DNA of 64,000 nt from Gentiana macrophylla (GCA_026214975.1 JAOBSW010001251.1:1-64000), one strand, 5' to 3'; counted from the first letter of the stretch, positions 45,516-58,062 are shown. A program made the numbers and translations. Notes: generated from the sequence alone by a model not told the origin.

Positions 45516-46900
45516 CGAAACAAAAATTAGGGCTCGAAACGAAAACAGACATCTCAGACAATATAGCATAGATCCAATAAATCAGAAGTTCACCACTATG
45601 TGTGTGCAAAGCCATAGTAAACTTCCACTAAATCCAAACTTGAGAAACTCAAAGCAAAACTAGCTAGTACCCCCTCGTAGACTAGCAATAAATGACACTC
45701 ATAAGATGTACCCTACAAACGTAAAATATCCCGAAAAGAATGATCGAATATATCTTGGGCCTTTCAAATACTCAGAGGATAATCCTACAAAGATATCTAT
45801 CGCTTTTCTCTTGGGGATAAGAAAGACGATAACTTAGTCTTTCATCCATTTCATAACAATTCTTATATAAGTTGATTTAACTATTTCACTTTTAAACGCA
45901 CATCAGAATGAGCTCTTGCCCTGTCATAGCAGAATAGGATATTCGAGATATACCCTACCTTACTCAAATCATAAGGCAGCTTTTTCTGACTGTCGTGAGC
46001 TTTTGGTCATCATAGTGGTATAGGACATACGTGGTATACCCTATCGCACTCAAATCATCGACTAGCTCTCGACACACCCAATAATTCTTCATATTTTTCA
46101 ACTTTTTCATTTGACAATAAGTTACGTGTTACTTATCACATTCAAACCTCAGATATTCACAATTATACCATACTTGGATCTAAATACAAACTATCATAAA
46201 TCTCAAGATATATACGTAGCACTAAGCACATGACTTATAAGAAAATCAAAAATCACTCGTCCAGAAGGGGTATAACTTTATATTTTAGCTCATCGCTTAC
46301 TATGGCTCGTGAAAAATATATCTCAGGTGAAACAACTAACTTATCAAACATACGATATATAGCTTGGATGACTATAAAAATAACGAAGATTGCATCGAAT
46401 TGCCTACTCGGGACAAAACAAAAACAAAAATGCCGGAAAATTTTGAAAATGCTAGCTCATTTTTACATAGAAACATAACGAGTTAAGCAAATGTGTAGGT
46501 ACATATCAAATCATTCCCTCCCCCACACTTAAAGATCAACATGTCCTCATGTTGTGCAGAATTAAAGAAAAGATAAAGAACTTAGCTGATTTTAACAAAT
46601 ACGTGAATTGATGGTCAGGCCGGAGCCTACATAGTGACACTTAGAACTCGTAACCATACAATGTAGCTCGACAAAACCGCTAGAAATACACCTGCATGAC
46701 TTGACAAACATGGAAACATCTCTGGGAAAAACGGGGAAAAGCACAACTAACTGAAAGATATAAACAAAAGAAAAACTTAGTAAGCTAAACTTAAATACTA
46801 AAACTACACAAGCACAAAACAAAAACAATTAATATAACGATATCTAGGTTGCCCCCTAGTGGCGCTATTGGTTAATGTCGTTAGCTCGACACTGTTTAAG
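45516..46900. other. Non-coding 3' region of G3
   Basis: About 1.4 kb between the end of pol and the polypurine tract. It is AT-rich. Two similar blocks, near 45920-45960 and 46015-46065, repeat the words GATATTCGAGATATACCCTA and GACATACGTGGTATACCCTA followed by a CACTCAAATCAT or ACTCAAATCATA word. No third ORF is seen, unlike in E. Confidence 0.45.
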
Positions 46901-46902
46901 GC

Positions 46903-48600
46903 TCAGCTTGGATCAGGCCATTTGACTTTTCTGCCAGCCACCACCTCGGCTAGACTTGGGTCAGTAGTTCGGCTGCAGAAACAGCACTTAACACATGGGG
47001 TGAAATCTTTGATAGATTTCCAAACACGTTTGAACCTCCCCATGGTTGACTTCTTCTTCTTCTGAGTCTTCTGATGACGTTTCAGCTGACGCTCCCTCTC
47101 ATACTCTTCCATATCCCAACTACCTGCTAGAACTTCTTCAGATTGACCACTACCGTCATCCGCTGAAAACAAGTCGGGTGAAAACTCATCAACTTCTTCG
47201 ACCTCTGTAGTACCACACCCGAGGATATCGAGGAAACGAACAATCAAAGGCTTTTCCTTGGGCTCACCAATGTAGTGCTTACACCTTTGACCATTTACAC
47301 GAAACGGTTGGTCACCATAACCTCGTAATTCTAAAACACCTCCGGGAATAATTTGGAGAATCTCAAAGGGACCGGACCATCGTGTCCTCAGCTTACCAGG
47401 GAACAGATGTAACCTGGAATTGTATAATAAAACTTGTTCCCCAACTTGAAATTCTCTCTTCTTAATTTTAGCATCGTGAAGGAGTTTCGTCTTTTCCTTA
47501 CTGATCCTGGCACTTTCGTAGGCACGGAGTCTGAATTCGTCTAACTCATGAAACTATTGCAATCGATGTTTTCCACAAGATTGGGTATCGAAGTTTAAAA
47601 ACTTCGTAGCCCAATAAGCTCTGTGCTCTAACTCGACTGGCAGATGACATGGCTTACCATAAACCATTTGATATGGAGATGTACCCATAGGAGTCTTATA
47701 GGCGGTTCTATATGCCCATAGTACATCATCCAACTTTAGACTCCAGTCTTTTCTATTACTGTTGACCGTTTTTTCCAGGATCTTCTTAATACTTTGGTTG
47801 CTCCTTTCAACCTGACCGCTAGTCATCGGGTGATATGGTGTGCCAATTTTGTGACGAACACCATACTTCTCAAGCACTTTCTCTAGGGGTCGGTTGCAGA
47901 AATGTGTCCCTTCATCACTGATCAAGGCACGTGGACATCCAAATCTCACAAAGATGTTCTTCTTTAAGAATTTCATGACCGTCTTATGATCATTGTGAGG
48001 AGTGGCTTGAGCCTCTACCCATTTCGACACGTAATCCACGCAAACTAAGATGTACTTGTTACCACAAGATGATGGGAATGGTCCAATAAAATCGATACCC
48101 CATACATCAAAGACTTCGCATTCTAAGATGGCCGTCAAAGGCATGTCAAAATGCCTTGTCAGAGTACCGGTTCTTTGGCACCTATCACAAGCTTTACAGA
48201 AAGCTTATGTGTCCTTAAAGATCGTAGGCCAATAGAAACCGGATTGGAAGATCTTAGCAACGGTTTTTCAAGGACCAAAGTGACCTCAGGTGGGTCCCTT
48301 TGTGGCCTTTGCTCAATAATATCGCTTGCTCGATTACGGAACACATCTTCTAAGCAAACCATCTTTACAGATCTTAAAAAGATAAGGTTCATCCCAAACG
48401 AAAGATTTCAAATCAGAGAAAAACTTTTTCTTCTCCTGATAGGATAATTCTGGATCGAGATATCGGGCATGAAGGTAATTGACAATGGAAGAATACCATG
48501 GAACATCAGGAGGACAACCGTCGATAAGCATAATGTTCTCTAGAGGAAAGTAAAGATCTATATCATCTGGATCATCCTTCTCCTCACTTAGCATTCTCGA
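46903..48600 (-). pseudogene. G3 integrase (Athila-like)
   Basis: In sense: RRCVP and a frameshifted zinc finger ([12 protein letters not shown] near 48200), then a clean core of 196 residues from 48144. In the core the acidic triad can be placed as D in [12 protein letters not shown] in [10 protein letters not shown] and E in [15 protein letters not shown]. It ends [18 protein letters not shown]. After one stop near 47553 the C-terminal domain continues in fragments (KKREFQVGEQVLLYNSRLHL, FPGKLRTRWSGPFEI, FRVNGQRCKHYIG). A 114-residue tail (47247-46903) carries an acidic part, a KKKKS stretch and a CVKCCFC cluster. No chromodomain is seen. The integrase would insert the DNA copy. The frameshifts make this copy defective. 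Confidence 0.85.
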
Positions 48601-48654
48601 AGCGTGATCGCCGACTACGTTTTCCTTTGCCTACTTTTGTCTTTAATTTGAACA

Positions 48655-49950
48655 TCAAACTCGTGTAGGGTCAATATCCAACCCAGTAGGCGCGGTTTGG
48701 CCTCTTTCGTAGTCATCAGATATCGCAAACACAATCACTTGAGCTCCTAACAAGTAACTACGAAACTTGTCCATAGCAAAGACTACGGCCAATAATTCCT
48801 TTTCAGTAGTAGTATAGTTAACTTGAGAGGGATTCAATGTGTGACTGGCGTAATAGATTGGCTGGAATTTCCCTTTGATTTTTTGTCCAAAAACAGCACC
48901 AACTGCATAGTTGGATGCGTCGCACATAAGCTCAAAAGGTAGATTCCAGTCAGGCGATATGATAATTGGAGCAGAGATCAAACGGTCCTTAAGCTACTCA
49001 AACGCTTGCTTGCAGCTCTCATCAAAATTGAACTCAACATCTTCTTTAAGTAAAGTAGACAGGGGCTTGGCTATCTTGGAGAAGTCTTGAATGAATCTTC
49101 TGTAGAAACCGACATGTCCAAGAAAGCCTCTCACTTCACGCACACTCTTGGGATAACTCATCTTCTCGATAGCTTCTACTTTTGCCCTGTCAAATTCTAT
49201 ACCTTTGGCGGAGATTTTGTGGCCAAGAACTATTCCCTCATCAACCATGAAATGGCATTTTTCCCAATTGAGCACTAAGTTCTTTTCCACGCATCTGGAT
49301 AAGACCTGGTCAAGGTTGTCAAGACAATCATCAAAAGACTGACCAAAGACCGAAAAATCGTCCATAAAGATTTCCATGCACTTTTCTACGAGCCCGTCAA
49401 AGATAGCCAGCATACATCTTTGAAAAGTAGCTGGGGCATTACAGAGACCAAACGGCATTCACCTGTAGGCGAATGTAAGGGCAGGTAAAAGTGGTCTTTT
49501 CTTGGTCAGTTGGATCAATAGGTATTTGAAAGTATCCTGAATATCCATCCAGGAAGCAGTGGAATGCGTGTCCCGCCAGACGCTCAAGCATCTGGTCAAT
49601 GAATGGAAGGGGAAAGTGATCTTTCATGGTTACCTCATTGAGCTTTCGATAATCAATGCAGACTCTGTAACCAGTGACAAGTCTCAATGCTATTTCCTCT
49701 CCCTTCTCATTCTTCTCAATCGCAATTCCACCTTTCTTGGGAACTACCGAGTCGGGAAACCCATTCACTATCGGCCGATGGCATAAATGATTCCCATGTC
49801 CGTAAGTTTGATGATTTCTTTCTTAACCACTTCTTGCATATGAGGTTGAGCCTCCTCTGGGGTGTCTCGACACATTTCGCACCCTCATTAGTCTTGATCT
49901 TATGCATACAGATGTCGGAGATATCCTCACAATATCTCCTACTTGCCATC
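48655..49950 (-). pseudogene. G3 reverse transcriptase and RNase H
   Basis: The RT start lies near 49945 (frameshifted, SADSEWVS). 49768-49439 reads VPKKGGIAI, TGYRVCIDYRKLNEVTMKDH, FPLPFIDQMLERL, FHCFLDGYSGYFQIPIDPTD. A small deletion right after TTFTCPY shifts the frame. 49458-48994 continues with MPFGLCNAPATFQRCM, the catalytic FMDD (EIFMDDFSVFG), NLVLNWEKCHFMV and FLGHVGFYRRFIQDFSKI. RNase H begins at 48950 (FELMCDASNYAVGAVFGQK, IYYASHTLNPSQVNYTTTEK, ELLAVVFAMDKFRSYLLG). Catalytic residues are present, but at least three frameshifts prevent a full product. Sense order PR-RT-RH-INT is gypsy. Confidence 0.9.
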
Positions 49951-49999
49951 CAAAGGCTCTTTCATTTTTCTTCAAGACATGGATTAATTTCATTTCCTC

Positions 50000-50990
50000 T
50001 AAGCGAGACGACTTAGCGAGATATAATCAAAGTAAGCTTGTCACCTTCTCTTAGAAACACATACTTGGATGTTTAGGCAACGGCTTCAACACCAAATCTG
50101 CAGGGGGTCTTCTAAACTTGATTTGAGATCTCCACTTTTCAACTCAACATCATTGAGTTTACTTAGCGGTCCTACGCCAAAGCTTCACCTTCCAACAACA
50201 CATCCTTAAATTAAGCTTCTAAATCGCTCTAGACTTACCACACCATGATTATTCAAATTATCAACCGATCGCTCATACTCGGTTACCAATGACCATGACT
50301 TGCTTTTCCATCAAATCATCGAAGTCGCAGGACGTCTCCTCAATGGAAAAACCGGTTGGAGGACCGAGGGTATTTGAATGGATTTGGAGACATTACGACC
50401 TACCTCTTGATCACCAACACGGATCGTCACCGCGCCGCCATCGTAGTCAATAAGGGCTCGAGCCAGAGACGCGAAAAGGTCTTCCAAGAATCGAGGACAT
50501 TTTCATCTTTTTCAATGTCCAGGACGTACCAGTCGACGGAAAAGGTAAATCTATCGATTTGAACTAGTACGTCTTTCAAGATTCCCGCTGCTTTCTTAGA
50601 AGATCTATCAGCGAATTGCAAATTAATGGTAGTGGGTTCTAGAAGATCAATTAAACCCAAATTGTTTGCACACGAGACAATGGCATGAGGTCGATAGATG
50701 CACCTGGTCACACAAAGAGTTAGGGAAGACCAGGCCTCCCATTAACACTGTAAGCACGGACTTTCCAGGGTCACCTCTCTTGGTTGGTAAGTCTTCATAA
50801 GTGATCATTGAACAATCCTCACCAATCAGCCTTTCCATGTCTGACAACTTCCTTTTTGAAGAAACAACATCCTTGATAAATTTTGTATACTTAGGCATTT
50901 CAACCAAGACCTCTGATAATGGAAGATTCACCTGAGTATTTTTCAAAAGATTCAGCGCCTTTTCATACTTCTTATCTTCACTCAAGGGGA
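50000..50990 (-). pseudogene. G3 protease region
   Basis: In sense, 50985-50647 reads KALNLLKNTQVNLPLSEVLV, EMPKYTKFIKDVV, CSMITYEDLPTKRGDPGKSV, the linker before protease. The catalytic site falls at a frameshift near 50700 and I cannot read it. The later half (50711-50427) gives LEPTTINLQFADRSSKKAAG, ILKDVLVQID, FSVDWYVLDIEKDENV. From 50000 to 50420 many CTG/CAG words appear to be reduced to CG and the frame is lost. Confidence 0.7.
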
Positions 50991-51000
50991 TGTTGCTCTT

Positions 51001-52835
51001 TCATGGTGGAAATGGAAGCTTTTTCAGATCATTCTCAGAAAAGATTTTCTTCGAAGATGCACTGACAGCTTTGTCTTCCCGATCCTTCCACCGAACAGCT
51101 TTTTCAATCTTTTTATTAGTCAGGGGATCAGCCTCCTGACTCACACTTGATTCTTCACTTCTCAGGGGATCATCCACCTGAGTACTTCCAGCTTTTTCAC
51201 CTCTCAGGGGATCAGCCACCTGAGTGTTCTCTTTCGGCCAAGGGGAGTGTAGGTGCTCAGCTTCCCTTCCTGCCTTATCAATGGCAGGATGGGCTTGTGG
51301 TTTCCCTGGTGGGAAGGAACACTGACTTGAGTACCGCTTCTTAGATTCATTGCACTGGCCTCTTCTCTACCGCATGGAATTAATGGTACGAGGTCAGTAC
51401 ATTGGCCATTGTTCAAGTCGGTTTGAGCGACTTGACCACCCTTTGGATTTTTCTCAATGAAACTGGGCAATTGCCCTGGGGGTCTTAAAGCTAACTGTTC
51501 AGCCAGTTGCCCAATTTGCCTCTCAAGGTTCTTATTTGTAGTCATCGTGAGAGTTGGATACTTTTATTTTGCTCCTCCAATTTAGCTTCAAGATTGTTAA
51601 ATTGGGAGGGGCCTTGAGAGTTTTGGAAATTTTGAGAATAGGGTTGTTGGGCGGCTTTGAGCAATGAGATTAGAATTGGCGGGCCAATTTCGATTGAACC
51701 TTTGATTAGAATTAGAGAAATTGGAATTACAGTTCGAGGAAAACCAGGGTTTTATTGAAGTTTTGATTCTGATTGAAATTAGAATTTGGATTGAAACTTG
51801 AAGATTGATTAAACCCTTGGTTTTGGAGATTATTCTGGCCAGAGAACTGATTGAACCTTTGATTGTTCTGGCCATAGAATGCATTTACTTCATCGTTCTG
51901 CCCATTCATAAGACAGAATCTAGATGTGTGCCCCACCTCGTCACAATTCTGACATGTGACTTGATTACACTGTCCATAATCATGAACATCATTCACTTGA
52001 TAAGGTGTAGGGGGATTGAATTGACACTGGCCAATCATGTGGCCAGTCTGACAGCAGCTCTCACAATATAGAACCTGAGGGTTCTGTGGAAAAGAAGAAG
52101 TTTGATTCATTTGATTTGAAACTTGAAAAGTTGCCATCCGCTTCTCGCAAAGACGGCGATCAAACTTTGCATGTTGACTTCCTCAACCTTAGGAGGAGGA
52201 GGTGCTTGAATGGCTTGATAAGAGGGGCATAGTTGTATTTGGCAATGTCCTCGAACAGTGCCCACCCTCATCAGCGTTTTCTTAAAAACGCCCCACGGAT
52301 GAACTATTGACCATGCCTTTTGTAAGCTCGGTCAATCCACTAAAAAAGTGTTGACTTGCCTTTGCGGCAAGCCATGGTGGGGACACTTTCTAAGCAGAGA
52401 CTTGAATCTTTTCCAACAATCAAAAGGATTCATTCTCTTTCGATAGAAAGTGAATATGTCGTTTAAACACTCAATGCTGTTTTTGAAGGTGGGAAATATT
52501 GACTTAAAAATTCTTTTTCAAGCTCGGCCCGGTGGTAATAGATTCAGAGGGAGAGAAGTGTACCACTCTTTAGCTTCTCCCTTTAGAGAAAATGGGAACA
52601 TTTTCAGTTTAATGGCATCCTCACTTACTCCTTGGACGCGTGTAGTACCACATATTTCCAAGAATGTATGTAAGTGAGTGTGGGGATTTTTCGACCGATA
52701 ACCGTGGAAAATAGATGCATCTTTCGCATCATCCGAATAAGTCCCGGCTTTAGCTCGAAAGTGCTGTGCGATTATGCATTTGGGATAACGATATTGGGTT
52801 GACTTTGACTTCGCTGGCATGGCGTAGTCCGCCAA
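51001..52835 (-). pseudogene. G3 gag with two zinc knuckles
   Basis: In sense it begins at 52835 with a Gag core (ASIFHGYRSKNPHTHLHTFL, EICGTTRVQGVSEDAIKLKM, FPFSLKGEAKEWYTSLP). The next 380 bases are frameshifted. 52137-51727 carries two CCHC knuckles in tandem, CESCCQTGHMIGQC and CQNCDEVGHTSRFC, both with CX2CX4HX4C spacing, followed by an asparagine/glutamine-rich stretch. 51545-51204 has NKNLERQIGQLAEQLALRPP and PGQLPSFIEKNPKG, typical of the Athila-like gag C-terminus. 51219-51001 shows a repeated ADPLRGEKAGS / DPLRSEESS / ADPLTNKK unit of about 15 residues, three copies. Confidence 0.8.
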
Positions 52836-53505
52836 GCGACGTCTATTTTCGGCAGACCATAATTACGAAGTTTTCAATTTCTTCGCTAAACGATCCTCCA
52901 GATCTTGATCGGCTTCTTCGTAAGAGCCGCAGAGCGGAGTTTCGCCGCTTGGCGGACTATGGTCCGCCTAAGTCGTGGGTATCTGAGAATGGTCCTTCGG
53001 CCGAGTTTGCATAAACCGAACCAAAATCGTGGTTGAAACCTAAAGACTAAGAACTTAAAACCTAAACTAAAAAGTAAAGCCTAAGAAAAGAAAAAGAAAT
53101 AAAAATATAGTCAAGAGGCAGAATGCAGGCGGACGCCCAGAAAAGCGACGGGCGCCCGCACTAATAGGTTAGACGGGCGTCTGGAAGTCCAAACGCTCGT
53201 CCGACAAGTTAAAGAAAGGGTTCAGAGTTGGGAAATTTAGAACAGACGGGCATCTGGTGGTCTGGACGCCCGTTTGGAAGCAGAAAAACGAAGCAGGAAC
53301 AGAGGAAAAACAGCAGGAAAGAGAATGGGGGAAGAAACAGAAAAACCGAAGGAAAGAAAGAAATCTAATCACAAGGGAACTATAAAAAGAAGACCTTAAA
53401 CCCTAACTAAAACCCTAATTACCAAATTAAAATCTACCTAAAACAGGAACAAAAACAATTAAACACGGAAAAAGCAAAAACAAAACACTTAGGCAACCGT
53501 TTGGT
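52836..53505 (-). other. G3 leader with GGACG motif cluster
   Basis: This is the non-coding leader between primer site and gag. From 53128 to 53280 it holds repeated GGACGCCC, GACGGGCG and ACGCTCGTCC words, the same motif that is clustered in the G3-family LTRs. Near 52815-52980 there is a second inverted-repeat-like set of GTCCGCC / GGCGGAC words (GTCCGCCAAGCG against CGCTTGGCGGAC). Confidence 0.5.
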
Positions 53506-53523
53506 TCCCCGGCAACGGCGCCA
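53506..53523 (-). other. Primer binding site of G3
   Basis: TGGCGCCGTTGCCGGGGA on the - strand, six bases after the LTR end. It is identical to that of E. Confidence 0.88.
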
Positions 53524-53529
53524 AAAACT

Positions 53530-53574
53530 TGTCATGGATTATAAATTTATTACTTGTTAATAAAATCCGTGACA
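53530..53574 (-). repeat. 45-bp stub of the 5' LTR of G3, foldback
   Basis: Only 45 bases remain: TGTCATGGATT at the left and AAAATCCGTGACA at the right. The right part is the inverse of an LTR start, so the stub begins and ends with LTR start sequence in opposite directions. The remaining 1.3 kb of 5' LTR, with the promoter, is missing. The stub abuts A2 sequence at 53575. Confidence 0.6.
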
Positions 53575-54007
53575 ATTATCACACAAGAGTGGAATTGTCT
53601 TCTCTTCTATTTCATAGTCTATTAGCTGTTGTCTGATCCATAATACTTGTGCACAACATCTACCTGCTGCTATATATTATGCTTCAGTTGTTGAAGTAGA
53701 CATGGAATTTTTCTTTTTACTAAACCATGATACTAGTCTGCTGCCTAGTATCTGACAAGTTCCTGAAGTTCTTTTTCTGTCAATTTTACATCCATCATAG
53801 TCTGAATCTAAATAAGCTATCACTTTGAATCCACCATCTTTTGGTTACCAAATTCCTACATTGGTTGTGTGCATCGGATATTTGATGATTCTCTTAGCTG
53901 CTAGCAAATGAGATTCTTTAGGTTGATCTTGAAATCTTGCACATACTCCTACTGCAAATACAATGTCAGGTCTGCTTGCAGTTAAGTAAAGTAATGAGCC
54001 AATGATT
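53575..54007 (-). pseudogene. A2 RNase H fragment
   Basis: This aligns with 21585-22010 of A1 on the same strand (shared words GGAATTGT, AGCTGTTGTCTGATCCA and TCAGGTCTGCTTGCAGTTAA). It is copia RNase H with the link to RT, and the reading is broken. It is cut at 54007/54008 and joined to B-family sequence at the shared bases GATT, so a deletion with microhomology is likely. Confidence 0.75.
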
Positions 54008-56142
54008 AGTTTATCTAAATATTTAGAGGAATCTCTGATATTACCAGAGAAGCAAGTATTCCATGCTCAGATATAGGCTAAAACATAGTTTTTGGGACTG
54101 TTTCTCGGCCTACCTCCGAGTGAAACGATTTCATTGGAAGGATAAACCATGTATTGTCTTGTATAGTTATTGATATGCTACATTACACTGCTTAACTCAA
54201 TTAAGATATTAGTTGCAAAATAACGGTTTAAATTATTATGTAATACCTAGAAGTCTACCTAGAAGATGCTTATGAATTTGTGGATAAAGAGTGAAGTACA
54301 TTTACTCCACTTCCGCAAATAGAGGCATTTAGCACTAGTGCTTGAAGGTAGGACTGGAGATTTTACATACACGTTTATATGGTGACTGTACGTGAAATAT
54401 CTTAATGTAATGAGTTGGTTATAAGATTCTTAAGATCTGATAGTGACGGTTACACTATTACATCCTTTCTAAAACAATGTTTATATAACAACGTTAGACC
54501 TTGAAGTACAGTTACTCAAGGAGTTACTATTTGATTTAATCATACCACATCCAACATTGGTTGTTGGGGATTACGCTGATAAATACCACTGAACCACATC
54601 AGAATGTAAATTCACCCAAATGCAGTGGGAGTGCGGTTTATCCATTGACTCCCTGTGATTATGCAGACTTTACAGTCTACTGGGGGTGATTGATCACATA
54701 TGGTCTTTTGGAAGGACTGTACATGATTTTGATAAAAAGAGGTTATGTTAAAGCCATAAACATGTAAATGGAGTTTTGGTACTCCAGTTCTGTTCACAAT
54801 CTTGTAGAACCACCTGAGTGTCTCATGAACAGTGGGAGTAATTGGATCTATGAGAAGAAGAGATGAATGAATGACAAGGTTTTTCTTTCAAAGCAAAGCT
54901 AAGTGGTCTAGGGGTAATTCCATGACAAGAAGAGAGTTAAACATGGGTGATTTCCTGAAACTTTCTCACTATTCAGCCTTCTTGATCCGTTGGAAAGCAA
55001 AAAGATTACTAGGGGTGATGCCCTGAAAATTTATTGTCGTACAACGGAGCTTGAATTCATTCAGAACAGAAGGGTTTTTAGCTCAAAGGCAATGGTAGAT
55101 TGACTGCATATGCTTATATCCATTGATGGATTAAAGCAAACCTCTAGGTCATTAAAGGCCACATATTTGAAATGTGTGAGTTTGACCAAAAATATTGATG
55201 AGTCTTTCAAAGGCCAGAGAATCAATATTGGTAAAGTAGTAAATATTAGAGTTTATAAAGGTAACACTGCAATAGTTGTGAAGAACATGCGTGTGTTATC
55301 TGAAGTCAGGAACTGACAAGCCAAGCTTCTCTGAATTGGAGAAATGGACTATATTCTTAAAATTTGATTCGGTCGAATTCATGAGAACAAGTTGTTGGTG
55401 ATATCCCATGCATCTTATTGTTTAAGATGATAATGCATTTTCGTATGCAATATTCAACGAGAGGTTTCCTACCCAACCCCTCATGGAATAATTCTCTCAA
55501 TCTTCGGATATAGAGAAAATGGTATAGATTCTCTTTTGGATAGAAAAGTTAGATTATTAATGTCAATTAAAGTCGAATCTTGGATTCAAGGATTGAATAG
55601 CAGTATAGTGCATGCTCAAGTATCTTCGGAGAACGTGGAATTATGTGCGTGTATATTCAGGTGCAAACCTGGATATTGTTGACTACACTGATTCTGACTT
55701 TCAGTCGGATTAAGGATGATCGTAAGTCAATTTCGGGCACAGTGTTTACTCATTGTGATGAAGCTATAGTGTGGAGCAATCCAGCACCGTCAATTCAACT
55801 TTGTAAGTCGAATACATATCAGCTTCTGGAGCGACTAAATAGGCGATATGGCTCCGAAGGTTCCTTGCTGATCTTGGAGTAATTCCGGGTCTGAGTCAGC
55901 CAATATCACTTCACTGTGAAAACAGTGGAGAGGTAGCTTATTCAAAGGATCTTCACAGTGACAAGAGGTCAAAAGCATATTGACAAAGTACCCCCTGATC
56001 AGGAAACCGTGCATAGAGGCGATGTTTCGGTCCTAAGGATCGCCTTGAAACCGACAACCTGCTGACCAGTTTAACCAAGTCGCGTGGCATCTAATCTCAC
56101 TGATAAGCGCTTGGCGGGTATCAAATTGGGAGATATGTCTCA
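54008..56142 (+). pseudogene. B-family copia, 3' half of internal region
   Basis: This aligns with 11688-13478 of B1. Near 55640-56150 the RNase H domain is readable in pieces: YTDSDFQSD, then VEYISASGATK-like, then WLRRFLADLGVIPGL-like, then ISLHCENSGEVAYSKDLHSD. It is slightly better kept than in B1. A 68-residue ORF at 55110-55316 lies in a stretch (about 55180-55330) that is absent from B1 and is not recognised. The 5' part of this copy is missing; the left end is a junction with A2. Confidence 0.7.
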
Positions 56143-56299
56143 TCTGCTTTAGAGCAAGTGGGAGAATGTTGTTGTTAAATAGAATAAGTGTGTTGTGCTC
56201 TAAAAACAATCATTGCGTGTCTTTACGGGCAAGTGGGAGATTGTTAGATGTAGTGCCTGAAAGACAATTGTTCCTTGTACTTATGAGCAAGTGGGAGAT
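56143..56299 (+). repeat. Triplicated polypurine tract / LTR edge (second copy)
   Basis: Purine tracts AAGTGGGAGAATG (56155), AAGTGGGAGATTG (56230) and AAGTGGGAGATTG (56289) precede the LTR. The first two are each followed by TGTT and an LTR-start-like segment ending in a CAAT word. The layout is the same as at 13479-13621. Confidence 0.7.
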
Positions 56300-58060
56300 T
56301 GTTGGGAGTAGCGCCCGAAAGATAATTTATGTAATTGTTTTTATAATTAATAAATGATAGATTTATTCTCATCTTATTTTTTGCTTTGTGTTTATAAGAA
56401 AATACACTACTGAAAACCCCAAGTTGTATCATATGTAGCCATATAACTTAGTGTGTGTCACACGTGAGGATTAAGTTTTTTGTGATTTACTTGAACTATT
56501 AGTCCGTGGTGAACTTAATCAAGTATGAGGTCTATTGATTAAACCACCATTAATGCGCGCATAATACTTTGAGGTGTGACCGTCTTATCCGGAGCGTCGA
56601 TATTGGTTATTTAAGTGGGGCGTTTATATATGATGTAGTCATACATGACTGGACCGATTTAATATGCATTTCTCATATAATTCCATGATTGAGAAATCTT
56701 TTTAAATCACAAGATGATCATATATGGATTAACCTTAATCCTTAAGTGATTGCGGACGCCTGCTTGTTTCAAGATAGGGTTTGATGTGATTGTTAAGGAT
56801 TGCTAAGAGGCGTGGTCCGATTCACTTTCACGTTGGCACTATTCTGAAATGAGTGGGTAGTGTGTGTCTCACAGATATGGAATCCATTCCTTCCTGTGGG
56901 AAGTAGAATGACAATACCCTTATTTTTTGATCCTAGAAACTGATCAATCGGCCGAGTTCATATTGGTTATGAACTAATTGATCACTGGTGGGTTGATGGT
57001 AAATGAGGATAAGATGTGATGAAGAAGGTTTACGGATATATTCCTGCTTCGTTGCGGATATTAGTCTATGGAGGGTTAGGCAGTATGTAATGATTATATC
57101 AATGGACACTTATTGACTCAACTTTCTGAGAATAAGTTATATCTATAATCGATAGAGTTCAGTTTCGGATTTATGGTGGCGTAACTCCGAAATTAATAAG
57201 TTGAGTATAAATATTATGTTCGATGAATATTTTATTCAATTTATTGTAGCTACTGGTTATAGGTCCATGGTTCCTGGGTTGGCTCCTAACACGCGAGTGT
57301 TTTTCTCTTTATGTAGAACCTCGAGAATAAATTAAATAGTTGGTCTATTTAATGAATATGCGAATATTATTTATTTGGTAAATAATATGTAAAATAGAAA
57401 AGACATTTTCTGTTAGTTTAATGGCATATGGCGTCACACTTGTGAGGAAATTTGGAAAATGAATTTTCCTAGATTATGTTACATGTGTAATTAATTAATT
57501 ATTTGTTAGATAATTAATGGAAAAATAAGAGGTTGATTTTATAATCATTATCTCATTTATGGAGATTATCTCTTATTATATGGAAAATATCTTTTCCTTA
57601 TGGAAAAAGGTAATTGTATTGTGAAATGATAACTCTCTCTTGACTAGTTAATTTCCTATATAAAGAGAGTTCCTCCCAACATAATGACACAACAATAATT
57701 GAGCCACTTTTGCTAAAAAGAAAAGAAAAATTAGTTTATTGTTCTAGCCACTAGAAGAAGAAAACCTAAATTTTTTTCTTGGAGCATATTCAAGGAGATT
57801 TTACTACGAGGATCGACATCCACCAGTCGTCGATTGGAGATACAATCCGGAAGATCACGTCTTCTCTTCTGTTGGGTAAATCTTCAACATTCTTGTAGTT
57901 ATATTAATTAATCATGTGAATTAAATCATGGTAAAATCGCATGCGAATTTAATTCGTAGCTTCCGCTGTGCATGATCGAGTGTCTCGATCGGTGCTGTGA
58001 ATCAGATCTGACGATCCAATTATGGATTGGATCCGGTTTTGGGTTTCTGTATATTCACCA
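56300..58060 (+). repeat. LTR of B family, shared between two halves
   Basis: 1761 bp, TGTTGGGAGTAG...TATTCACCA. It is longer than the B1 LTRs because it retains about 70 bases at the right end (GATCTGACGATCCAATTATG...). TATA CCTATATAAAGAGAG lies near 57653-57667. It follows a 3' internal half and is followed by a primer site and a 5' internal half. Confidence 0.85.
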
Positions 58061-58062
58061 TG

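Noticed and set aside
46903..47247. 114-residue ORF as an independent zinc-finger gene (CVKCCFC cluster)
   Set aside because: It is in the same region and sense as the integrase C-terminal part and follows it directly, so I treat it as the tail of the G3 polyprotein.
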